NCBI GenBank assembly: GCA_009837685.1
Contig: VXTA01000304.1
Location: 2,333-7,699, forward strand
Direction: 5' to 3'
DNA from: Chloroflexota bacterium
GTDB taxonomy: Bacteria > Chloroflexota > Dehalococcoidia > Lucifugimonadales > Lucifugimonadaceae
Length of the DNA: 5,367 nt
The position numbers and the translations under genes are program-made. Position 1 is the first letter of the stretch, and each line of letters starts with the position of its first letter. The notes beneath the pieces were generated by a model, which was given only the letters and a program-made list of their open reading frames with translations, did not search any database and was not told the DNA's origin. Below, piece by piece: positions 1 through 4,570 of the stretch.

Positions 1-152
1 CGCGGTGCTTTTCCTTTACGAAAACCCGGAATGTTGACCCGCTGGGCAACCCGCTTGGCGGCGGCGTTCATGTGCTTGCCGACGCGTTCCTGCTCGACTT
101 CTAGCCTAAGAACAACTTCGCCGTTTTCCGAGCTTTCTCGTGATACGTTCAA
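1..152 (-). CDS. tig: Trigger factor, N-terminal fragment (cut by window edge)
   Basis: This is the start of trigger factor, the ribosome-bound chaperone and peptidyl-prolyl isomerase that meets nascent chains at the exit tunnel. Only 50 full codons lie in the window; the rest runs off the left edge. The visible protein is the beginning of the ribosome-binding domain and ends in the family signature VNIPGFRKGKAP. I chose the TTG at 152-150 as start: it is preceded at 6 nt by the purine run GAAAGAG (165-159), and it numbers the ribosome-contact residues Phe44-Arg45-Lys46, the same numbers as in E. coli trigger factor. A second TTG two codons upstream (158-156) is possible. The gene follows aspS on the same strand after a 142-bp gap that contains a terminator-like hairpin, so it may be transcribed separately. 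The family call is secure; the exact start is less so. Confidence 0.9.
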   Translation of the reverse strand, partial: MNVSRESSENGEVVLRLEVEQERVGKHMNAAAKRVAQRVNIPGFRKGKAP

Positions 153-198
153 ACCCAACTCTTTCGTGTCGCGGTGCTCTGGACGTGAACCCGTACTG

Positions 199-230
199 CA
201 AAAACGCGCGAATCTGGGATTTTGCGCGCG
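199..230 (-). terminator. Rho-independent terminator-like hairpin between aspS and tig
   Basis: Read on the minus strand, CGCGCG (230-225), a 14-nt loop and CGCGCG (210-205) are followed at once by TTTTTG (204-199). A GC-only 6-bp stem plus a U run is the textbook form of an intrinsic terminator. It lies 65 bp after the aspS stop codon and about 47 bp before the tig start. It could end the aspS transcript or act as an attenuator in a tig leader. The loop is longer than usual. Confidence 0.55.
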
Positions 231-246
231 GTTGCTGCGCAGCAAC
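231..246. repeat. Perfect 16-bp palindrome ahead of tig
   Basis: GTTGCTGCGCAGCAAC equals its own reverse complement over all 16 bases, and it directly adjoins the upstream arm of the terminator-like stem at 225-230. As DNA it could be a dimer-binding operator; as RNA it would fold into a 5- to 6-bp stem with a small loop, giving two tandem hairpins. Its GTTGC/GCAAC arms recur in two other intergenic gaps of the window. The palindrome is certain; its function is not known. Confidence 0.6.
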
Positions 247-253
247 TCCTACG

Positions 254-259
254 ATTCTA
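254..259 (-). promoter_or_regulatory. tig: Possible -10 element for tig
   Basis: On the minus strand TAGAAT matches TATAAT at five of six positions and would place a transcription start near 247, just before the palindrome and the hairpin. No convincing -35 box is found at the usual spacing; TTGGAA lies only 14 nt upstream. If real, the tig mRNA would start with both hairpins. Weak evidence. Confidence 0.2.
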
Positions 260-294
260 ACTTACCGCCCATTTTCCAAACTCGCGAGGCGTGG

Positions 295-2091
295 CTACTC
301 TTCGAGGTCAAGCTCGATGTGAAGCTCTCCAAGCTGCTCCTCGGCGATCAACGATGGCGCGTCAAATAGAGGGTCCCAAGCAGATTGAGTTTTCGGGAAC
401 GCGATGACTTCGCGGATGTTCGACTGGCCGGCGAGCATTGCGGTGATCCGGTCGAGCCCTAGCCCCATACCGCCATGTGGAGGCGCACCGTATCGGAAAG
501 CCTTCAACAAGTGGCCGAACCGCTCCTCAATCTCGTGGTCCGGGTAGCCAATCACATTGAACACCTTCATCTGCACATCCGGATCGTGGATCCTAATGCT
601 CCCGCTACCCAACTCGACACCGTTGCATGTCAGGTCGAAGAGGTCGGCGTAGACGCTTCCCGGATCGCTCTCGATCAACGGTATGTGTTCCTGCTTCGGC
701 GAAGAGAATACGTGATGGGCTGGAGTCCAAGTTCCAGTTTCGTCATCCCAATCGAAGAGCGGAAAATCGAAGACCCATGCGAACTTGAATTCGTTGTCGT
801 CAATCAATTCCAATCGTTCCGCCATCTCCGTACGTAGCGCGGAAAGAGCGTTGTTCGCTACCGTCTTGGTTCCTGCCACGATCAACACCAAGTCGCCGGG
901 TGAGGCTTCTACGGCATGAGCGATCTCTTTGACGATCTCTACCGACATGTAGTTCTTCAACGGTGATCGGATGTGGTCAGCATCGAGTTCGTCGATAGAA
1001 GGAGCCGACTTATCGATGGCGATGTACACCAATCCCTGTGCACCGGCTGCCTTGGCGACATCGATAAGTTGATCCGTCTGACGACGCGTGTAGTCGGCGC
1101 ATCCGGGCGCTGCGAACGCCCTGATAGTGCCGCCGGATGACGCGACAGCTTGGAACACTCGCGCATCGGACTGAGCGGCGATATCGGTGATGGTCGACAT
1201 TTCAAGTCCGTAACGTGTGTCCGGTTTGTCAGATCCGTATCGTTCAACCGCTTCGTCGTATGAAAGCTTGGCGAACGGCGTTTCGAGTCGTGCTTCCGGG
1301 CGAGTTTCGCGCACGATCCTTGTGTACAGGCCCTCAACTAGTGCCATCACGTCCTCTTGATGCACGAAGCTCATCTCGAGGTCCAACTGCGTGTGCTCTG
1401 GTTGACGGTCGGCGCGCAGGTCCTCGTCGCGGAAACACCTAGCGATCTGGAAATACCGCTCGACTCCGGAAACCATCAACATCTGCTTCATCTGTTGCGG
1501 CGATTGCGGCAAGGCGTAGAATGTGCCCGGACGCACACGAGACGGAACCACGTAGTCACGGGCACCCTCCGGAGTCGACTTAATCAATATTGGCGTCTCA
1601 ACTTGCGTGAATCCGTTCTCCGTGAGATGGTCCCAAATCAAGTGGGTAACGCGGTGTCGCAACTGCAATCGACTCAACATCTCTGGGCGACGGATGTCGA
1701 TAAAACGATTAGCCATCCGGGTAGATTCGTCTGCGTCGGTGTCGTCCTCGACCTCAAACGGCGGTGTCAACGAGCGGTTCAATACCTGCGAATCGCTGAC
1801 GACTAGTTCCACTTCGCCAGTAGCGAGGTTAGGGTTAGCCGCGCCGGGGAGCCTTGCCCTGATGGTGCCGCGTGCCTGTATCACCCACTCGCTCCGCATC
1901 CCTTCTGCGAGTTGATGGGCATCTGGAGCGAGTTCCGGGTTGAACACGACCTGCAACAATCCGGTCCGGTCGCGTAGGTCGATGAAGATCAGGTTGCCAT
2001 GGTCGCGGCGGCGATGAACCCAACCCGCTACCGTTATCTCACGGCCGATGTCAGATGATCGAGGCGCACCGCAATCTGTGTCTTTGTACAT
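295..2091 (-). CDS. aspS: Aspartyl-tRNA synthetase, probably non-discriminating (Asp/Asn)
   Basis: A class IIb aminoacyl-tRNA synthetase that charges tRNA with aspartate in the cytoplasm. At 598 residues it has the usual bacterial length. The anticodon-binding OB fold covers roughly residues 1-110; the flipping loop TPEGARDY is near 174-181; QSPQ is at 196-199; motif 2 with FRDEDLRADRQPEHTQLD is at 220-237; the bacteria-specific GAD insertion is about 275-410; motif 3 GMGLGLDRI is at 541-549; the C-terminal QSAWDPL follows. The usual HHPFT stretch reads HHVFSSP here. The ATG at 2091 has AGGAA (2101-2097) five bases upstream and gives the normal MYKDTDCGAP N-terminus; an ATG at 2136 would add 15 atypical residues with a poorer ribosome site. 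His31 and Gly83 occupy the positions linked to relaxed tRNA choice in Pseudomonas AspRS, so it may also make Asp-tRNA(Asn) for GatCAB. It follows bioY by 127 bp and precedes tig. Confidence 0.97.
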   Translation of the reverse strand: MYKDTDCGAPRSSDIGREITVAGWVHRRRDHGNLIFIDLRDRTGLLQVVFNPELAPDAHQLAEGMRSEWVIQARGTIRARLPGAANPNLATGEVELVVSDSQVLNRSLTPPFEVEDDTDADESTRMANRFIDIRRPEMLSRLQLRHRVTHLIWDHLTENGFTQVETPILIKSTPEGARDYVVPSRVRPGTFYALPQSPQQMKQMLMVSGVERYFQIARCFRDEDLRADRQPEHTQLDLEMSFVHQEDVMALVEGLYTRIVRETRPEARLETPFAKLSYDEAVERYGSDKPDTRYGLEMSTITDIAAQSDARVFQAVASSGGTIRAFAAPGCADYTRRQTDQLIDVAKAAGAQGLVYIAIDKSAPSIDELDADHIRSPLKNYMSVEIVKEIAHAVEASPGDLVLIVAGTKTVANNALSALRTEMAERLELIDDNEFKFAWVFDFPLFDWDDETGTWTPAHHVFSSPKQEHIPLIESDPGSVYADLFDLTCNGVELGSGSIRIHDPDVQMKVFNVIGYPDHEIEERFGHLLKAFRYGAPPHGGMGLGLDRITAMLAGQSNIREVIAFPKTQSAWDPLFDAPSLIAEEQLGELHIELDLEE

Positions 2092-2218
2092 GAGAGTTCC
2101 TAAAGTGTATTGGTGGTCATGCGCGACAGAGCCCAAATGCGTGTTGGAGAACCCCGTTTATTGCCACTTTGACGCTGTCGCTACGGGTGCGGACTTCGTC
2201 TGAACAGAAACATCGAGA

Positions 2219-2893
2219 TCAAACGTCTCGGGGTTCCCGCCCAGACCGTAGATTATCCGCAAACTTCCATAGGCCGGTAATCAAGACCGATGCCGCAATC
2301 ACCTTCAAGAAGTCACCGGGCAGGTAGATGTACATGCCATCCATAAGCAACTTGCCGTCAGCTGGCCATCCGAAATCACCGACTGCCAACCAGATGATCG
2401 CTGGTATGTATACAGCGATGCCACCTAGCGCGTTCGCCCAGAGCGAGTTGGAACGGTCAAAGCCATATTGACTCAGTGCTCCGACGACGGCAGTCGCGAG
2501 GAGAAACCCGAGAAGGTAACCGCCGGTCACACCTGTGACGTATGCCCAACCGTCGGCTGGCGTTGTAAAGCCCCAAGATTGATTCGCAAATGCCAAAAAC
2601 CCCAACGCCCCGATGGCTAGGTATCCAAATACGGAAATCAAACCCCACCGGAAACCCATCACGCCACCAGCGGTCAATATCGCCAAGGTTTGCAGCGTTA
2701 TCGGCGTCGGATTGTCCGGTAGATAAAACCGGATCTTGCTACAGACAACGATTAGTGCGATAAAGGCAATGCTTGCCGCGATGCGGTGTCGAGTACCCGC
2801 ACCCGGTACCAACCAATCGAAGAGCGACGGTCCCCATGTCAGGGGAAACGACCTTTTGAGACCAGAAGGATGGGCTATGGTCGGAGTGTTCAT
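2219..2893 (-). CDS. bioY: BioY family biotin transporter (ECF S component)
   Basis: An integral membrane protein of 224 residues that binds and imports biotin as the substrate-specific subunit of an energy-coupling factor transporter. BioY hallmarks are visible: TPITLQTLAILTAGGVMGFRWG-type segment at about 63-84, TGVTGGYLLGF at 120-130, and YLPGDFLKVIAASVL at 190-204, whose Asp194 and Lys197 lie in the motif implicated in biotin binding. About six hydrophobic segments can be seen between residues 37 and 207. A polar N-terminal stretch of about 35 residues makes it longer than typical BioY proteins of about 190. An in-frame TGA lies three codons before the ATG, so no earlier start is possible; the ribosome site (GATCCGGA abutting the ATG) is weak. 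No ecfT or ATPase genes are nearby, so it would use a shared energizing module or act alone. It lies 44 bp after the lrp-like gene and may share its transcript. Confidence 0.93.
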   Translation of the reverse strand: MNTPTIAHPSGLKRSFPLTWGPSLFDWLVPGAGTRHRIAASIAFIALIVVCSKIRFYLPDNPTPITLQTLAILTAGGVMGFRWGLISVFGYLAIGALGFLAFANQSWGFTTPADGWAYVTGVTGGYLLGFLLATAVVGALSQYGFDRSNSLWANALGGIAVYIPAIIWLAVGDFGWPADGKLLMDGMYIYLPGDFLKVIAASVLITGLWKFADNLRSGREPRDV

Positions 2894-2937
2894 TCCGGAT
2901 CAGACAATCCAAACTGAGCTGGTCGTTGGTGTTCTGC

Positions 2938-3384
2938 TCAAGCCTCTAGCGGCAGACTATAGGAACGTTTTCGCACACCTAAAGAAACGAACGTCTCGGT
3001 GCGTTGCACGCCGGGTGTCTTACCGACATGATCGCGGATGAATTCGCCGAGGCTCTCGGCGTTGGGCAAAGTTGCCCAAGCGAAAACGTCGTAAGTGCCC
3101 GTCGTAATGCTGACCAAAGTAGTGTACTTGAACTCCGCCATTCGAGATGCGACCTCTTCGAGCATGTCGGGTTCGACTTGCATGCCGATGAGGACCTCGG
3201 ACTCGTAACCCATCTTCTGTGGGTCCTGAACAGTCACGATATTGATCGTCTTGTCGCCGGTGAGTTTTTTCAGGCGTCTACGGACTGTGCCTTCACTCAC
3301 TTTGACCTTTTTGGCGATTTTTGCGTTTGCGGCACGCCCGTCTTCATTTAATGCAGCGATTATTTGACGATCGATTGAGTCCAT
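2938..3384 (-). CDS. Lrp/AsnC family transcriptional regulator
   Basis: A 148-residue DNA-binding regulator of the feast/famine type. An AsnC-type winged helix-turn-helix covers residues 4-50, with MDSIDRQIIAALNEDGR as helix 1 and AKIAKKVKVSEGTVRRRLKKL as the recognition part. The ligand-binding, oligomerizing RAM domain follows at about 64-138 and includes the typical GTYD turn (96-99). Such proteins usually form dimers to octamers and sense amino acids or related small molecules; the ligand cannot be read from sequence. The codon before the ATG is TGA, so this is the first possible start. AGGAG (3399-3395) lies 10 nt upstream, slightly long; an out-of-frame ATG at 3391 opens only 15 codons. 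The gene is divergent from the IscA-like gene and 44 bp ahead of bioY. Self-regulation and control of bioY or of the divergent genes are plausible inferences. Confidence 0.93.
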   Translation of the reverse strand: MDSIDRQIIAALNEDGRAANAKIAKKVKVSEGTVRRRLKKLTGDKTINIVTVQDPQKMGYESEVLIGMQVEPDMLEEVASRMAEFKYTTLVSITTGTYDVFAWATLPNAESLGEFIRDHVGKTPGVQRTETFVSLGVRKRSYSLPLEA

Positions 3385-3401
3385 TCAGCATGTTCTCCTG
3401 A

Positions 3402-3409
3402 TTACGTAA
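3402..3409. repeat. TTACGTAA palindrome in the lrp leader
   Basis: A perfect 8-bp palindrome 18 bp upstream of the lrp-like start codon and just ahead of its ribosome site. The overlapping 8-mer GATTACGT (3400-3407) is repeated at 3523-3530. It could be part of an autoregulatory site; short enough to be chance. Confidence 0.25.
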
Positions 3410-3433
3410 CTTGTCCTTCCGACACCATTGCGG

Positions 3434-3441
3434 GTTGCAAC
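3434..3441. repeat. GTTGCAAC palindrome upstream of lrp
   Basis: A perfect 8-bp palindrome 50 bp upstream of the lrp-like start. It is one of the GTTGC/GCAAC dyads also seen at 231-246 and 4151-4167. Candidate regulator site, unproven. Confidence 0.3.
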
Positions 3442-3543
3442 GTTCGCTGGCTGGCTGCCAAGCGTGAACCATATCCATGCTCTTGAATGACAGATGTCGA
3501 AATCAGAGCGGCGAATGCATACGATTACGTTGCACAAATCTTG

Positions 3544-3572
3544 ATTGTATTGCAAGAAAGCGTAAAAATCAA
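3544..3572 (-). promoter_or_regulatory. Sigma-70-type promoter for the lrp-like gene
   Basis: Read on the minus strand: TTGATT (3572-3567), a 17-bp spacer, then TACAAT (3549-3544). The -35 box matches consensus at four of six positions and the -10 at five of six, with ideal spacing. Transcription would start near 3537, leaving a leader of about 150 nt before the lrp-like ATG. TTGCA words at 3550-3554 (inside the spacer, touching the -10) and 3530-3534 (just past the start) are 20 bp apart, two helical turns, and could be operator half-sites. Confidence 0.5.
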
Positions 3573-3627
3573 CACTAAAATTGATCGCCCGGAATGGGGC
3601 TTTAGATGATGGGAACCGAATAGCGTC

Positions 3628-3666
3628 TGGACAGTACTAACGTAACGGTTGCATTACAATTTTAAT
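3628..3666 (+). promoter_or_regulatory. Possible promoter region for the IscA-like gene
   Basis: TACAAT (3655-3660) and TTTAAT (3661-3666) are good -10 candidates ahead of the plus-strand Fe-S genes. TGGACA (3628-3633) resembles a -35 box but is 21 bp from TACAAT, too far for normal spacing unless an activator helps. Weak call, based on position and AT-richness. Confidence 0.25.
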
Positions 3667-3754
3667 CGCGAGGTGCGCTGGTTCACAACTTGACCGGACT
3701 GGGACGATGTGACGGTGCCCCGCAACAGCGAATTCCAAACGGATCGACCGTAAC

Positions 3755-3760
3755 GGAGAG
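3755..3760 (+). promoter_or_regulatory. Ribosome binding site deciding the IscA-like start
   Basis: GGAGAG lies 7 nt before the ATG at 3768. It supports that start over an in-frame ATG at 3690, which would add 26 residues (MTGLGRCDGAPQQ...) unlike any HesB/IscA N-terminus. Confidence 0.6.
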
Positions 3761-3767
3761 TAGGAAA

Positions 3768-4124
3768 ATGTTGAACGAGCAGCAAGCCGCGATTGTGTCA
3801 TTTACCCCGGCGGCACTTGACAAGCTGGTGGAGGTGATGGCCGAACAGGAAGCAACTGACTCGTACCTTCGGATCTCCGCTGCGGCAACTCCTCAAGGGG
3901 GCGTCGAGTACGCGTTCGGTCTCGAAGACGAGCCGGCTGAGGACGACACCTCTTTGCAGGACGGTATGGTCAAGGCGCTCGTTGATGAACAGAGCATTCC
4001 GCTAATCGCTGGTTCAAGCATCGACTACGTGGAGGGCTTCCAGCGTTCAGGGTTTGTGATCTCGAACCCCAACTTCGCTGGCGGTTGCGCGTGTGGTGGT
4101 GGCGGATGTGGCTGCGGCGGATAA
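3768..4124 (+). CDS. IscA/HesB-type iron-sulfur cluster assembly protein, atypical cysteines
   Basis: A 118-residue protein of the HesB/IscA/ErpA A-type carrier fold, which hands Fe-S clusters or iron to target proteins. Family features: SFTPAALDKLVEVMAEQ near 11-27, LRIS at 34-37, FGLEDEPAEDD at 50-60, SIDYVEGFQRSGFVISNPN at 84-102. Canonical members have one Cys in a GGCSG loop and a C-terminal CGCG. Here the loop reads AAATPQGGVEY, with Gln43 at about the first Cys position. The tail is unusual: GGCACGGGGCGCGG, giving Cys107, 109, 114 and 116. So cluster binding, if any, must rely on the tail. The start is set by GGAGAG 7 nt upstream; the longer frame from 3690 is rejected. A ferredoxin follows 75 bp downstream and is the obvious client or partner. 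Family membership is firm; carrier function is inferred. Confidence 0.88.
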   Translation: MLNEQQAAIVSFTPAALDKLVEVMAEQEATDSYLRISAAATPQGGVEYAFGLEDEPAEDDTSLQDGMVKALVDEQSIPLIAGSSIDYVEGFQRSGFVISNPNFAGGCACGGGGCGCGG

Positions 4125-4150
4125 CATATAACGTCGAACCCAAAAACATT

Positions 4151-4167
4151 GTTGCGGTGACTGCAAC
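4151..4167. repeat. GTTGC-N7-GCAAC dyad between the IscA-like and ferredoxin genes
   Basis: Two 5-bp arms, GTTGC (4151-4155) and GCAAC (4163-4167), separated by 7 bp. It sits in the 75-bp gap ahead of the ferredoxin. It has the same half-sites as the palindromes at 231-246 and 3434-3441. It has no T run after it, so it is not a terminator. Possible operator or mRNA hairpin. Confidence 0.35.
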
Positions 4168-4199
4168 CACGCCGCTTCAGTAACCGGAGCAAATAGACG

Positions 4200-4466
4200 G
4201 TGACCTACATAATCTCGAAAGCCTGCGTTGACGTAATGGACGGCTCGTGCGTCGACGTGTGCCCGGTCGATTGCATCTACTCGAAACCTGGCGACAGGAT
4301 GCTGTACATCAGCCCTGACGAATGCATAGACTGTGCCGCGTGCGAACCAGTTTGTCCGGATAACGCGATCTTCCCAGAAGATCAGGTCCCGGACGACGAA
4401 CAAGAGTACATCGCTCTAAACTACGACTACGATTACGACAGTTCCGAGCCCGGTAAGAACACCTAG
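4200..4466 (+). CDS. fdxA: Seven-iron ferredoxin ([3Fe-4S][4Fe-4S], FdxA type)
   Basis: A small soluble electron carrier of 88 residues. The cysteine pattern is that of seven-iron ferredoxins: C9-x7-C17-x3-C21-P, then C42-x2-C45-x2-C48-x3-C52-P. By family rule C9, C17 and C52 hold the [3Fe-4S] cluster and C21, C42, C45 and C48 the [4Fe-4S] cluster; C25 in VDCIY is an additional conserved cysteine. CVDVMDGSCVDVCPVDCIY and RMLYISPDECIDC closely resemble mycobacterial FdxA. The GTG start at 4200 is needed to include the family N-terminus TYII and Cys9; GGAG (4186-4189) lies 10 nt upstream. The C-terminus is shorter than in the roughly 107-114-residue relatives and ends in an acidic stretch NYDYDYDSSE. 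It lies 75 bp after the IscA-like gene, probably in one transcript. The redox partner is not visible. Confidence 0.95.
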   Translation: MTYIISKACVDVMDGSCVDVCPVDCIYSKPGDRMLYISPDECIDCAACEPVCPDNAIFPEDQVPDDEQEYIALNYDYDYDSSEPGKNT

Positions 4467-4479
4467 TTGTTTAGTCCCG

Positions 4480-4501
4480 AGAGGCGTACTGTGGCGCCTC
4501 T
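4480..4501. terminator. Terminator-like hairpin between convergent ferredoxin and hemQ
   Basis: AGAGGCG (4480-4486), an 8-nt loop, and CGCCTCT (4495-4501) form a perfect 7-bp, GC-rich stem 13 bp after the ferredoxin stop. The downstream plus-strand sequence TTCGTCT is only moderately T-rich, so termination would be weak or assisted. Lying between two genes that face each other, it may serve both strands. Confidence 0.5.
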
Positions 4502-4531
4502 TCGTCTAGTGCCACGCCCGAGTGTTGCTAG

Positions 4532-4552
4532 ATTCCTCGTTGCGCTCGGAAT
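4532..4552. repeat. Short inverted repeat resembling a dispersed intergenic element
   Basis: ATTCC (4532-4536) and GGAAT (4548-4552) frame an 11-nt centre containing CGTTGCG, followed by GACA. From memory, ATTCC-TCGCT-type hairpins ending GGAATGACA occur as dispersed intergenic repeats in diverse bacterial genomes. A single copy is visible here, so its repeat status is inferred. It lies between the terminator-like hairpin and the end of hemQ. Confidence 0.4.
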
Positions 4553-4570
4553 GACATAGCTTGGCGCGAT

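Larger units (their letters stand above)
3385..3767. other. Divergent intergenic region between the lrp-like and IscA-like genes
   Basis: This 383-bp stretch separates two divergent genes. It contains a minus-strand promoter (3544-3572) and an AT-rich candidate plus-strand promoter (3628-3666). TTGCA words on the plus strand are at 3435, 3530, 3550 and 3649; the first is the 8-bp palindrome GTTGCAAC (3434-3441). The 8-mer GATTACGT occurs at 3400 and 3523, the first copy overlapping the palindrome TTACGTAA (3402-3409). No tRNA or recognizable riboswitch was found. A 40-codon plus-strand reading frame (3487-3609) is present without a ribosome site. Confidence 0.6.

Noticed and set aside
31..1915. 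Several plus-strand open frames across the aspS and tig region (for example 31-369, 475-837, 1357-1806, 1607-1915)
   Set aside because: They are antisense shadows of clear minus-strand genes and their translations show no recognizable domain.
2092..2136. Upstream ATG of aspS at 2136 (15 extra residues)
   Set aside because: The ATG at 2091 has a well-placed AGGAA and gives the normal AspRS N-terminus; the extension GSVAHDHQYTLGTL is atypical.
2092..2218. T-box or riboswitch leader ahead of aspS
   Set aside because: The gap is only 127 bp, lacks a T-box-like motif and a terminator hairpin with U run; only small inverted repeats such as CCCGT/ACGGG are visible.
3349..3391. Out-of-frame 15-codon minus-strand frame starting at ATG 3391, closer to the AGGAG of the lrp-like gene
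   Set aside because: Spacing from AGGAG is only 3 nt, the product is very short and the overlapping lrp frame is clearly the real gene.
3587..3600. GCCC-N6-GGGC followed by TTT as a plus-strand terminator
   Set aside because: A 4-bp stem with a short T run and no plus-strand gene ending there; too weak.
3690..3767. Longer N-terminus for the IscA-like protein from ATG 3690
   Set aside because: The 26 added residues do not look like HesB/IscA, and GGAGAG fits the ATG at 3768.
3970..4403. Minus-strand frames antisense to the IscA-like and ferredoxin genes
   Set aside because: They overlap two well-supported plus-strand genes and show no domain.
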